This document shows positions 46,801-59,610 of a stretch of DNA of 64,000 bases, one piece after another (the first letter of the stretch is position 1; every line of letters starts with the position of its first letter). The notes beneath the pieces are model-generated. The model was not told the DNA's origin, did no database searches, and saw only the letters and a list, made by a program, of their open reading frames with translations. Source of the DNA: Primulina eburnea (Eukaryota; Streptophyta; Magnoliopsida; Lamiales; Gesneriaceae); contig NC_133105.1 in the NCBI RefSeq assembly GCF_022965805.1, positions 5,022,001 through 5,086,000 on the forward strand. The letters are read 5' to 3'. A program made the position numbers and the translations under genes.

Positions 46801-49800
46801 GCCTGCACAAGAGCCAGTATCATATTCCTGTTTACTGGTAGTTGGACAAGACAAACTTTTATCTGTGGGTATATGATCTTCCCATTCACTTACCTTCTCC
46901 ATCTCTTGGTTCTTGGATTTACTCAAAAACGTCATATTTGTTTTGTCAGTTCCATGAGTCAAAGCTTCCTTCGGTCCGCTAGGAGTAACCCTATCCACTG
47001 GTGACCCCGAGAGACAGTTGAAATCCATTTCTACAAAAAAAATCATAATTACTATCTTGAGATCAAATTACAAAATCTGCATAAGAAAATAGACAATATT
47101 ATGCCACATCAGTAAACTCATCTAGGTTTGACAATTCATGTGCTAATAGGTTTGAACTTAGATTTTCAATTCCATCTATATATTGGAATTTCCCCTCACC
47201 CTGGTTTTCAAAATTCACTTGGTTGGTAGCTCCACCAATAGACATTGGTACATCCAAAGTTTGTGCATCAGCAAAATCAACTTTTTCTTTTTTGCTCTCA
47301 GCACCATTGGCTGCAATAAAAACAAAGTTTTGAGCTTTTCAGGAGGAAATATATAAAAACAGCCAACACAGTGAAAAATGCAAAAGTTCCAACTGAATTA
47401 CCATTCTCATCAACTAGCTGATTTGAAACTCCAGCCTGACTATCAATCTTGAATAAGGGCATTGTGTGTTCTACTGTTTCACTTACACTGCTCAAAGCAG
47501 CTTCCTGGGTGTTTGGGGTCGCAATAGGTTCTGCCAGAGGACTATTTAGTTGCTCTGAAGCAAAATAATGGTGAACAAATCAATATTATTCTAGCAAACA
47601 TCAGTCTTGAGAAGCTGTTGATGGTTCTTCTTAAGAAGCTATAGAGGGTTCTAAAAGTACCTGGATCATATTTGGCTTCACTGAAACTTTCAAAGGCTTG
47701 ATCAAACATTTTATGTTCTCCCTCGTTAATTTGATCAATCAAGGAGTTTTGATCTCCGTTTATTTCATTTCCAGATCTATTAGCCTCTTTCCCTTCAATA
47801 GTGTTAGAAACACCAGCGTCTGCTTCAATAATTTCACATTTGGCAAAAACTGTAGCGTGTGAACCTGAAAATTACTTTCTGATAAGATATCACTCCCTAA
47901 TTATATGTAGCTACAGAGTGTAGATAATTCATTGAGTACAAACTGAGCAAAATCAACCAGAACACCTAAGTAAAATGCTGCAGTAATATGAGAAATAATT
48001 AGCCTAAAAATTAGGTTTCACCTTCAGATTTAGAAGTTTCTGATCTAGACCAATTTACTTCCTGTAAACCTGAACTTCCTGTGGTAAATTTACACTCCGT
48101 ACAATTTGATGGCATGACCGGAGAGGCTGCATCTCTGGAGTCGTGAAATGTTCCTTGCCCACCAAATTCCTTGATAGAGCATTCACCAGAACAGCTTACA
48201 CGATCTTGTGGCGTGATACAAGCACCTCTTTGACAATCAAACTGTACAGATGCGCTCAATCTATCTTCGCTTGTAACCCTCACGTAATCCTTTGAGCATC
48301 TGCCCTCTTTATTTTCAGCTAATCCCAAATGCGCAATGATTACGAACACTAGTTCTGTATCCCTCACCAACTTGACAAACCTCAGTGCTTCTACCTCTCT
48401 CATTTCCAATAGGGTTTGCTGACATGCTGGCAGAGACCTCAACCGGGGGATCGTGAAATATTCCATCCTTAGCAGAATCATTAATGAAATATTCAGAACA
48501 CATTCCACTATCCTGCGAATTGGTCCTAGAACTCCTTTCACCATCAAATGGAATAGATACTCCAAATTCCATATTCTCATCACTTGTGAGCTTGAGATCC
48601 TCTATCTTCCAAGATTCACCAGCTTCATCTGTTTCACAATGTGTATCTTTAGTAACAATAAAATTGACTCCTTCAGTCATATTATCAGACTCGTGACTGA
48701 TTCTTAGCTTGCCTGATGAAGGCTTCTTCATTTCCAATGCACTCGTTGAGTCTGTAAAATTAAAATTAATGAAATATTCGTAACACATTTCACTATCCTG
48801 TGAATTGGTCCTGGCATTTCTTTCACCATCACATGGAATAGATACTCCAAATTCCATATTTTCATCACTTGTGAGCTTGAGGTCCTTTATTTTCCTAGAT
48901 TCACCAGATTCATCTGATTCAGAATGTGTATCATTAGTAACAAGAAAGTTGGTTTCATCAGTCATATTAACAGACTCGTGACTGATTCTTAGATCTCCTG
49001 ATGAAGACACCTTCATTTCCAATGCACTCGTTGAGTCTGTAAAATTAATCAGTCCCTCTGCCAAAGTAAAATATGTGAACAGGTATTAAATGGAAAGTAA
49101 TCTAAACGATTCTCTTACTCAAAGAGTACTTACCACCACAAGGTTCAAAACCACCAGCTTCTCCCATTTTTTGGTCCATATCCGCATTATTGCATGCTTC
49201 AAGGCAACCAGTCAGCAAATTTGTCTCGTTGATGATTTCAAAATTTTCCAGATTCTCTTCAGAAGAAATATCTTTCATTTGACAATGATCAAGAACAGGG
49301 GAATTCTGTTGAACTTTATCGTCTGCTTTAGCCTCCTCGGTCACTTCCAGATCAGCTGAAAATTGGTCATTAAAATAATAAAGTTGGACAAGTTTAATAA
49401 TATATCAAAGCTAGGAAAACACTCCTGAAAATCAATTGATTACCAAGTACCAGGCAATCAGAAAAGCTGGTGTCCAGAACCAAATTTCCAGGAATATTAG
49501 AGGCTTCTAGGATTTGTAGATTACCTGCGATGATTACATTGTCAAAAGTCTCTGGTTCGTCAAAAACCTGAAGCACAGGCTTGCTGTTAAAATCATCTGA
49601 CATGGTTTCTCGAACAATTTCATGTTCAGAAACTCTCAGCGATAAGGGAACTGCTACTGCATCCATCAACTTGCTGGCAGAAATTCCAATTTGACTTTGT
49701 GAAAAATCTGTCTGCGAATCTGAAATTTCAGATACTGGATCTTCTGCCATGTAGATTGATTCACTAACATCCATTGATTTCATACTGGCCCCAACTGGAG

Positions 49801-51676
49801 CAGAAGTTTCTTTGTCCTTTCTGTGATGCTTTCTGATAGATGCCAGTCTCTTGTTACAAATCAATTTTTTGGTATTTCTATCATTGGAGCCTTCGGCAGC
49901 ATCTAAAATGGACAGCTGGGCTTCCATACATAATGATTCTCCAATTGTTATCCAACCCTTATCTGATGAATCTTCCAATGAATTTGGTTCCTTCAAGTTA
50001 TTTGATAGCTTAGTTTGGTCAGCGAAGTTGTCTAATACACCTGCAGACACAGTTTTCTCATTTCCAACAGTCTTCCTTTTTGACCGTGTTAGAGGTCTTG
50101 TGTCATTGTTGGGCTTCACAAAACTTTCCCCTGTAATGTGACCCCTTATTCGCTTTCTTGCTTGATTATTTTGTTGTATTACAACATCTTCGCCCAAAAC
50201 ATTGATTACTTCTAGAGATTTATTCTTAAAAGTATTCTCACGTGTTGCCTCAGCAAGAAATTTTCCATTGGTAGAAACTGCTTTCTGACTCAAATTGGCT
50301 TCTCTTGACCTTGTCCTTACCCCAGTAGGTTGGATAACCTTCTCAATATTCTCAGAAACTCCACTAGTTTCCAAGTGCAATACTGAAGTCTTCGATGGAT
50401 ACTTATCATTTGCAACTGTAAAATTATGCTTTCCCGACTCATCATTCAACGATATCTCCACCTTTCTCCTGCTACTTCTTCTCAATTCCATTTTCATAGG
50501 TTCGTCAACGGGAAAATCTGCTTCAATTTTTCCATGGACGTTAACTTTTGCTCCATTATTTTTCGCTTTGGAAGTAGGTTCGTCAACGGGAAAATCTGCT
50601 TCAATTTTTCCATGGAAGTCAACTTTTGCTCCATTATTTTTCGCTTCAGCCTCCAAACCTTCAACCGCCAATGACTTCTTTATGTTTCTCAAACACATAC
50701 TTGAAGCATTCTCGTGTTTCTCTATATCATGTTTACAGACTTCAGAATAATCAACAATCTTAGAATTCTTATTAGGTCTCCTTGATATCAGATTTTCTTT
50801 TGCTGTTACCTTTTCCTGCCTTTTCACATTATTCTTCACCATTACACTGAAATCCCTATACAATTTCCCTTCGTCAGCAACCCCTCTGTTCCTAAGAGAC
50901 TTTCTTGTTCGCACTGCAATTACGTTATCTTCACCTCTACTCTTCTCCCTCACCAAACTTTCCACCAACTTCTTCCCTCTAGACCTGGTAAACCTCCCAG
51001 GGCCATCTAAAATTTCTTCGGACATCCTCTCAATGCCCACGCTGTCAACAACTTCTTCATCTCTATCATTGTTGCCGTTGACCTTGTTTCTACCTCTCTT
51101 GTTTCCATTTAAAAGATCATTTGCTGATAATTTTTCTCTTAGCCTAGTTACCCTGACAGAGCAGTCTGCCTTCCCATTCTTCCAAGCGGCTTTATCCGCA
51201 TTTTCGGCAGATAAACTGTTGTCACCTAAAGCAGAAGCCCTTTTGCTTCTTCTCTTCGTTTCTCTAGATCTAGTGAACTCTATCATTTCATCTTCCGGAC
51301 TAAATCTCACTTTCTTAGCCTCCCTAGGCAATACCACGTTAGATTCAGTTCCACTCTTATTGTCATTTTGCCACTTTATCCCACCTCGAGAAGAAGGTTT
51401 TTCCGTTTCCTAAATCCAAGTACAGGGATTATCACATTCCAGACAACCAAAAAAAATAAAGAATGAAAGCGAAACAAATGATTCACACACTCAGTTTGGA
51501 TAATAAAATTTCCTTTCACCACCTAGAAAAACAACCACGCAAGAGAAATTCGATTAAATTACCTGGAAAAGTTCAGTAAGCTTGCTTGCCATCTCCAGAT
51601 TTGACAAATTGGCTGGAATCTTATTCTTCTTGCAGAGAACCTGCAGTTCTCTGCGTGTCATACTTCGAAAATCCAT
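43884..51676 (-). CDS. Large repeat-rich nuclear-type protein, SAP-like N-terminus
   Basis: Thirteen exons on the minus strand: 51676-51563, 51409-49444, 49355-49134, 49057-48395, 48318-48022, 47864-47661, 47554-47402, 47310-47200, 47030-46794, 46714-45470, 45016-44810, 44677-44210 and 44110-43884. All splice in frame to 2,037 residues. The first intron is phase 0 and the other eleven are phase 1. The N-terminus (MTRRELQVLCKKNKIPAN, residues 6-23) resembles a SAP-type DNA-binding helix pair. Exon 2 has basic TRSR/RRSKR patches suggesting nuclear localisation. Later exons are acidic, Ser/Glu-rich and built of repeats: a 95-residue duplication in exon 4 and about 55-residue units (SEAKYD..., KESNS) in exon 10. 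The C-terminus RTILIHGTPNK...KENAP...TKRRALQDV is basic. E2F- and MSA-like sites lie about 200 bp upstream. I do not recognise the gene; a chromatin or cell-division role is inference. Confidence 0.85.
48480..49050 (-). repeat. In-frame tandem duplication, about 2 x 285 bp, in exon 4
   Basis: TTTCCAATGCACTCGTTGAG recurs at 48731 and 49016, an offset of 285 bp or 95 codons. Both copies encode NFTDSTSALEMK, LRISHES, DLKLTSDENMEFGVSIP and TNSQDS blocks. Exon 5 looks like a third, much more diverged copy (VRVTSEDRLSASVQFD, GTFHDSRDAASP). Confidence 0.85.
50499..50654 (-). repeat. In-frame tandem duplication, 2 x 78 bp, in exon 2
   Basis: GGTTCGTCAACGGGAAAATC starts at 50499 and again at 50577. 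The 26-residue unit contains KNNGAKV and HGKIEADFPVDEP and is nearly identical between copies. Confidence 0.88.
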
Positions 51677-51875
51677 CTCAAAAAATCCGATGGAGCACAA
51701 ATCAAGTTAAGATTTGCTACGTTAGGAAAAAAATTAACATAATCTAAAAACTACGCAAAATAAAAAACCGTGAAGGACAAACTGCATGATTTCAGACTTG
51801 AATTTGTTTGCTGTTCCTTTTACCCGCTGGTATCTTCTTGATTATATAATGCTGAATGGTTTTGAATTTTTGAAA

Positions 51876-51891
51876 CAACGGTTTTCCCGCC
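51876..51891 (-). promoter_or_regulatory. Adjacent MSA-like and E2F-like sites
   Basis: On the plus strand CAACGGTTTT (51876-51885, MSA core AACGG) overlaps TTTTCCCGCC (51882-51891, matching the E2F consensus TTTSSCGC). They sit about 200 bp upstream of the giant gene's ATG at 51676. Such pairs are typical of plant G1/S and G2/M genes. The match is by eye only. Confidence 0.45.
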
Positions 51892-52368
51892 TTTTACGGG
51901 TGTTTAGATTTCAGTGATGCGTGATCTGTACTCGCCGCTCTTTTTCTAGTGACGTGGCTGTAAGACATGGAGAGTGAACAGCACCGGCGCGTAGGTTTCC
52001 AAAGGAGCCTAATTGAAAATCTAAAAGAGAAAGAGAAAGAAAGGGCGGATATGGAATGGGATAAAGTTTGGACCAGAGGGTGTCCAAGTTAATGAATGTT
52101 CTCTTCAGAAAACCGTTTAGGTCGGGTTTGGATATACAGGATCCATTATCATTTTTAATTTATATTAGCACTGAAAGGACACGTGTTGCATATCACACAA
52201 TTTTATACTTTAAATATTGGGGTTAATTAAAAAAATACAGAAAAAAAAACACCGAATCAATTTAAATAAAATTTATTATAAGTAATTATAAAACAAAAAC
52301 AATGTGAATATTGATTAACTATGACAATTCAAATGATATCATAACACAGTTGAATTAAAAAAAAAGAC

Positions 52369-52549
52369 AAAAACTTGTGTGAGAATGTCTGACAGGTCGT
52401 ATTTTGTGAGACGGATATGTTATTTGGGTCATCTATGAAAAAATATTATTTTTTATGTTAAGAGTATTACTTTTTATTTTGAATATCAGTAGGTTGACTT
52501 CTTTCACAAATAAAAATTCGTGAAACCAGTCTAACAAGAGAACTACTCT
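52369..52549 (+). mobile_element. GTGAGAC-family MITE, copy
   Basis: Full-length plus copy from AAAAACTTGTGTGAGAATG to AACAAGAGAACTACTC, with several substitutions in both terminal palindromes. Confidence 0.7.
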
Positions 52550-53013
52550 AAAAATAGATCGAGGAAATCGGTGAGAGAAATTGTGTTATGTTTGAAATTT
52601 ATCAAAAAGACTACAAAATCAAAGTACTAAAAAGTGACAGACAACTTATGAGAGTCATGGTGTTGGCCGAGAATTTTGTTTATTTATTCCTAATATAAAT
52701 TTATTTAAACCATGGAAATTTAAGAAACAAGGACCGTGATAGAAACAAAAGAATATGTCTAATGTGGGCTCTAAAGCCTCTAATTCCATTTGTACTTGGG
52801 CCGGATCTTCTTGTACTAATCCTTTGACAATTCATTACTTAAATTTCTGGCCCATTTAACTTGAATCCATTTCAACGGAGATATGTTGTTTATTAGACCT
52901 TTTGGATTGTCGTTACAGAAAATACTTAAATCCGGCATTTTTTTATAAGTAAAATAACATTTTTCATTGAAAATTTATTTAACTATTTTTAAAAAAAAGT
53001 TTAATATTTTTAA

Positions 53014-53192
53014 GAGTAGGTCTCTTGTAAGACGGTCTCACAAATCTTTATATGTGAGACGAGTCAACCCTACAGATATTTACAATAAAAAGTAATACTT
53101 TTATAATAAAAAGTAATATTTTTTAATGGATGATTCAAATAAGAGATCCGTCTTACAAAATACGACATGTGAAACCGTCTCACAAGTTTTTG
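53014..53192 (-). mobile_element. GTGAGAC-family MITE, full-length copy
   Basis: Minus orientation, from GAGTAGGTCTCTTGTAAGAC to GTGAAACCGTCTCACAAG. In the middle AATAAAAAGTAAT occurs twice in tandem, a local duplication not seen in other copies. Confidence 0.75.
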
Positions 53193-53457
53193 CTTATTTT
53201 TAAAATGCTATTGTCCTTTTGTTGAAAATCTAAAGTAGTAATTATTTTTTAAAGGATAAATATCGAAAAAGAATTTATAAATTTATTTATATTATTGAAA
53301 TTGAAACTAGAAATTGGATCTTTACGACAAATGCGACTTTCCGTGGTTTTTCTGATACGCAACTTGCCTAGACATGGAATAGTAAACAGTAGAAGATAAC
53401 TGTCTTAACCACCGCAAATCTTTCTACCACAAGCCAATCACTGCACCGCCGCCTTAA

Positions 53458-55511
53458 ATGGACGCCCTATTGCCGAAACATTGTTCTTCATTCCCTATCG
53501 CATCCAAACACGCCTTTAAATTCTCTTCGATTCCCCGAACCAAAGCCCTCCGTTTTCCTCTGCTGTTCAACCTGGAGAAATCACGTAATTACTCCAACGC
53601 CGTCCGCCGAAACGAACCCACTTTCAACGAGGAGGCGTACGAGGCGGAGAGGCTGAGCCTGGACGCCGCCGCACGGAAGTTGATGGCGGAAAGTTCCGAT
53701 AAGGAGGCACAAGATCCGGAAGATCCGAAGGCGTGGAAATGGATCATTAGGAAACGGATATGGGACTTGATGGAGGCACGGAACATTGCCCAGTTCCCCA
53801 GGCCAGTTCATCATCGGATTCCCAATTTCATTGGATCCCACATTGCCGCTGGAAAAGTAACTTATTATTTACTGAAGTTCAAATTATTGAGTTTGAAAAT
53901 TTTGTACGATTTTGTGATTTTTGTTCAAAGAGGTGTTGCAGTTAAGTGAACTGGAGGTGTTTAAGGAGGCTACATGCGTAAAAGTTAATCCAGATACACC
54001 ACAAAAGCAAGTGAGATTCCTTACACTTAATGGTTAGTCCTTGTCACTGGTAATTTTTTTTCATTTATAGTTTAGCTGGAGTTGAGTTAAAATTGCAACT
54101 AATTCATTTGTTGTACCATATGTATCCGGCAATGGCTGATCCAATAGCGGTGGAGGGAGTCCAGCAGAAAAAAAATTTATTTTTATGCAGACCTTTTGTT
54201 TAATTTCAAGTTTCGCATTTATAAGTCAATTGAGGAGTCCTTTTTCAGTCTTGCCCCCTCCTCGGGCTCTTTTGACATCTTAGTTCCGGTGCTGTTCCAC
54301 TTGGTTTCGTGGTAATATTTTGTGTGAACATATAGATCATGTTCATTCCATGCGCGTGCTTGAGTGAGATCAAGGGCAGCGAACTGGAGTTGTATCAGCA
54401 ATTTAGTGTATTTACTAGGGAAAACATACATTTTAAGGAAAAATTACAGATGGATTTCAAGCTATTCTTCTCCTTGGATCCACTAGATCGTCCCCTGTTG
54501 CACACGAATGATATATCAGTAAAGGCATTACTACACACAAGAATGTACATTTTCAAAGAGATATTATGAAGCAATTGAACCCTGTCTTGGTTGGCTACTG
54601 GCCATTGTGCTGAAGTTCTGATGCTTGCAATGTTCAACCAGGTGGGAAGAAGCTGTTAACACCACAGCCACGTCTGCGGACTGGGTTTTTCTCCATTCTT
54701 GAATACTCCATGTTAAGCCCAAGCACCATCAAGGAAGCATGTACATCGGTGGGAGTAGCTAAATATGGAAAACCAATCGGTCTGGAGGAGAAGATAAAAG
54801 TAGACTTGATTGTCATTGGTTCTGTTGCTGTTGATCCGAAGACCGGTGCAAGACTTGGGAAGGGTGAGGTTGTAGCATATTCCTTTCTTCTATTGATAAA
54901 GTCAACCATCAGTCTTTTAGTTCTTCAAGTTGGAACCACTACAGTAGAATGTTAATGGTAAAAAAAATATCGATGCAGGGATTTGCAGAGCTTGAATATG
55001 GCATGCTACGATACATGGATGCGATAGATGACTCGACACCGGTGATCACATCTGGTAAGATTTTCTTGAATCTGATAGGTTTTTTTTTTTTACTGAATCT
55101 CTGAAAAAATGTTTAAAGTACGTATTATTACATGATGTATGCGTTTACAGTGCACGACGAACAACTAGTTGATGACATACCAATTGAGAAACTGTTGGTT
55201 CACGACGTCCCTGTCGACATTATATGCACCCCAAGCCAAGTGATTTTTACTAACACATCAATTCCCAAGCCTCAAGGTCAGTTTTTGGAACTTGCTCTGG
55301 TTGTCAACTTTACGGTGTCCTTGTTCTTATCATGGCACTCATCAAAAGCTAATAATTCACAGGAATTTACTGGGACAAATTATCTCCAGAAAAGCTTGGT
55401 CAAATAAAAATACTTAGACAACTGAAGAGTAAAATTGAGCGAGAATCAGGGCAAAAGCTTCCATGCGGCCCCTCGCAAAAACTACCCCCGACAGCTCGAA
55501 GGATAAGTTGA
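53458..55511 (+). CDS. COG0212 5-formyltetrahydrofolate cyclo-ligase-like protein
   Basis: Six exons: 53458-53856, 53942-54032, 54642-54868, 54979-55054, 55151-55276 and 55363-55511, with GT-AG junctions and matching phases, giving 355 residues, about the size of Arabidopsis At1g76730. The first 50 or so residues ([20 protein letters not shown] onward) look like a plastid transit peptide. The conserved core follows: [102 protein letters not shown] and [15 protein letters not shown]. True 5-FTHF cyclo-ligases recycle 5-formyl-THF with ATP. COG0212 paralogues keep the fold, and comparative and genetic work links them to thiamin metabolism rather than folate. No lesion is seen. Confidence 0.9.
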
Positions 55512-56860
55512 ATTGTTTAATTCTATAAATTGTTTCAGCTCATGTAACAACCTTTGCATTCTATAAGTTGAATTTTTGAACGTCAGTCGTCATGCTAATT
55601 CTGTGTAATTATTAACTTTGCATTTTTTTACCCAACTTGTTGATGTAATTATCCCTTAGAAATAAGTCCAATAATTCGAATCTCATTTATATGAGTTGTT
55701 TACTACTTCCATTATATAAAATACAAAAACTATTGGTGAGGCTGACTAATCAATTTTGTGAGACGGATCGCTGAGTCAGCTCAACTCATTAAACATTATT
55801 ATTTTTATAGCACAAGTATTTTTTTTTTTTTTGATGATATATATGAATCGAATTAGCTCGTCTATACAGATATATGAGACCATGTCAGTAGACCAACTAA
55901 ATATAAAAATAACAGACAACTGCAAAAATCAAGTATTATCAAGTAAAATATTCATTCGAACGAGTATATAACCCGATTAATCCCCTTGCATGTTTTATTC
56001 GTTCTCGGTAACTCGAAAAGGCCCGACAATCCGAATCGGGCCAATTTTTTTTCCTTCAGTCCAGTTGGATTAACAAAAGTTTACTTCAATTTTTGGGTTG
56101 GATTACATTTTGATTTGGAGTTCCCGAGTCCAACTCGTTCAATTTACTTCAAAACTGAATTGGACGGACGAGGCCTCATTGGTCTAGGTCCTTGGATTGC
56201 AGGCCTTGCACGACAGTCCTATTTCTGGACTCGAACTATGTCCGTGTGGGCTAATCCACTTGTGCTTCTGAAATTAAAATTTTATTACGTTTCTGCCCAG
56301 CCCATATTTCAGGACACTAGCATATAAGATATTTTATTATTTTTTATTTGAGATCAAAATGAGGTTTGAATCTGAACCATTTGTAGATGTTGTCCTGATG
56401 TTGAAATCAGATTATCAATATTCGGGTTGAATTTATACTAGCATAAGAGTAATACGCTAATATAAAATCCAAAGGTCCAAAATTGATTTGAATATGTGAA
56501 TCCATACGAATATATAGATCTCACGTAGTCAAATTAAATTTGGACAACTGAGTGTAGTACCAGAGTATTATCTTTATGCTAACATCTCGTGACCAATACT
56601 CGATCAAAACTAACAAATGAAATTTAAAAAATATGATTTGAGTCATCTAGCTATAACCCACTCCACACAAGGCACTTGTCTCGTACTTTCCCAATCTATA
56701 AAATATATTATTACAACATTTTTTTATTTAAATTAAATGAATAGACATATTCTTGTTACTTTAATGCCTTGTATTTGTACACGTTTTTTTGTTTGTCCTG
56801 ACCAAGTCGGCAGACCTTCCCTTTTGTCAAATTAAGCTTTCGGCGGTGCATCTTTCCATT

Positions 56861-56918
56861 ACGAATCCCATCCCCCGCTCTCACTCGATACGAATCCCAT
56901 CCCCCGCTCTCACTCGAT
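56861..56918. repeat. Tandem duplication, 2 x 29 bp
   Basis: ACGAATCCCATCCCCCGCTC and the nine bases after it occur at 56861-56889 and exactly again at 56890-56918. Confidence 0.9.
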
Positions 56919-57846
56919 CGATATCATGAAAAGATAAAAACAATAATGTGTCGAAATTTGAGGAGTGTCGGAATTGGTGAAGGAAACATTAAAATTTTCG
57001 CCATGTGTTTATGTGTCTTTGTAATTCTTATTTTTTAAAGTTTGTATCCCTTCAACTTTAGTTCTTTTTCCCATAGAGAGTGACGATGATACGATATCGC
57101 GCATGTGAATATCACTTCGATATTATATTAACAGCATTTTAAAAAAAATAAATTGAAAAAATATAATAATACAAAAACAAAATAGTAAAATTGAAATATG
57201 ATAACTAAATTATTAAAATAATATAAAAAAAATAAATACAGCGGACAAAAAAGATTTATTCCCATTAATTAACGTTGCTATCAGATCCCAAAAACCATGA
57301 CCAGACAACTTAGTATTACATTTTTTTATTATTATTTCTAAAGTACACTGCAAATGGAATGTTACCATTTATTTATTTATGGGTCCCATCGCATTGTTTG
57401 AGTTAACAATTATGATCTTAAGCTAAATTAATCTTTAATCACGCGTGGTTAATTAATAGATTATTGTTCGATAAACCTGGTTCTAACTTTTGAGACCGTA
57501 CATTATACTTTGTTTTGTCCACATTATTAAAGTCTATCACAAATATATAAGTTATTTTATTATCAATTATTATTTTATTTTTAATTAGATTCAAGAATTT
57601 GCTTTACCATTTTAACTTTTAAGTAAAATTACACTTTAATTAGGTATGAAACTTCATACGAGTGTTAAATTGAATGAAGCGTATACTGTAAATTTTTTTC
57701 CATGGTAATTGTTTCTTCGTTAAACCTGGAACCCGCCCCGCCAAAAAAACTAGATCTGCGATCCGGTCTCTTCAAACCGACCTAAAACTCGAAGCTCGCC
57801 AAACATAAAAAGATCACCTAAATAATTATACATATATATTATATAT

Positions 57847-57876
57847 GGGTCGGGTCGGGTCGGGTCGGGTCGGGTC
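57847..57876 (+). repeat. (GGGTC)6 minisatellite, G-quadruplex-prone
   Basis: Six perfect GGGTC units, so six runs of three G separated by two-base loops on the plus strand, in an AT-rich surround. Confidence 0.95.
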
Positions 57877-58351
57877 TTTGCAAACTCGAGACCCACACCA
57901 AAACTGTCCAAACCCGTTGATCTAGACTCATCCGGACAGAGTACGGTTTTATGTGAGGTCGAGTTTAGATATGAACTATTGTCATCTTTGAGTTTATAAG
58001 CTAATTTTTATTAGTTTTAATATAGTAAGTAGTGGCAAATTGACAATGGCACGTTTAATAAATTGTATTTGAGATTTGTTTTTATTAATTAATTTAACAT
58101 ATTTCTTTTTATGGAGTCGACACCTCGACATTAGAGATACAAACGAGTCGAATTAAGGTTAATAATAGGTAAAAATTAAGGCTCGAGTTCAGATCGAATT
58201 AAACATATTCGAGTTTGTTAGAAATTTGAAATTTGCAAATATTTTGGTCGAGCTCAGCTTGAAATATTAGAATATATTCATGAATCGAATTATTGTTTGG
58301 ATATTAGGGTTCAAGAACTTTGGTCGAAAGCTCGAAATGTCCGAAAGATTT

Positions 58352-58353
<2 letters not shown>

Positions 58354-58421
<68 letters not shown>
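58354..58421. repeat. (TA)n microsatellite
   Basis: About 34 uninterrupted TA units. The plus-strand open frame across it encodes only alternating Ile-Tyr and is not a gene. Confidence 0.95.
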
Positions 58422-58426
<5 letters not shown>

Positions 58427-59608
58427 ATTATTCGAACTATATTTCTAATATTTATAAATTATATTATATTGAAATGTCCGAAATTTTCAAATTATATTAT
58501 ATTGATAAAATATTAAAACTCGCGAACTTTTTATGAATTATCGAACAAAATAAATTTGATTCGTGTTTTATTCCAAAAAAGTTCTAATAAATTCGAGAAT
58601 TACTAAAATTTAATAATTTCGAAAGCAAATTTGATTCCTTCGTACCCATGCCTGATATCTTCTAATTTGGTAGATGGGCAACTCTTTCTTCAGTGGCATG
58701 ATGATGGCCATATGCATTTAATCATTATTCTAAGGAAACGAATGTGAAATTGTTTATTTTATATTACATATATACATGATTAAATCATTAAATTTTATAA
58801 AATTATTTATACATCTTAAAAAAAAAATTTTTAAAAAAAATCATCATTAATGTTATTTTTTAAAATAATAAAGTTGCATTAATTTAAAGTAAATGAAGAA
58901 TTAGGTCATTCTTTTGTGCCTATATAGACCTGTCTGAAACCTATGGTTCTTTAATGAAACCCACTAGCTTTCACCGAATGAATCCACGTGTGATTTAATG
59001 ATTTAATCCCTACCAATCTCGTCCATATCGTTTATTCATCCAGACCAAATCCACCGAACTATTATTTTTGCGATTACGTGAGATGTATATTATAAATATA
59101 AGAATCAATATATAAAAATAACATATGATTTATAACTATAATTTTTTATATAATTCGAGAATGAAACAAAAATATTTAATAAATTAATATGTGATATGTG
59201 CACACCAAAACCATAAATACTCAATTTTTGTATAATAAAGCATTATTTATTAAAATATAGAATTTAATCATATATATTTTGTATTTATATGACTTGTGAA
59301 TTCTTCAAGCCTCCCATTCAATGCCCTTTAATTTTCCTTGTGTAATTATTTGATTATAAATTATTGGTATCGTCCAAAATTCAAATAGGAAACGTGCTTT
59401 GACCAAATCGCATATTATTTTTAAAAAAATATTTGAATTTTGAAAAATTAATATATACTATATTTAAGGACATCCTTGTATAATTTATATAAATCTTTCG
59501 TGCAAAAGAGTGGAGAGGCGAAAAGCCATTTATATTTATGCGTCCTCTATTATTATTTATTTATCAATAAAGTATAGAAAAATCAAATTATAAAACCTTT
59601 GATTTGGT

Positions 59609-59610
<2 letters not shown>

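Larger units (their letters stand above)
51677..53457. other. Divergent intergenic region with promoters and MITEs
   Basis: It separates the giant minus-strand gene from the COG0212 gene, so both promoters lie here. It contains E2F/MSA-like sites (51876-51891) and MITE copies at 52369-52549 and 53014-53192. No coding frame is supported. Confidence 0.55.

Noticed and set aside
58297..58536. 79-residue frame with a long Ile-Tyr tract
   Set aside because: It is translation of a (TA)n microsatellite.
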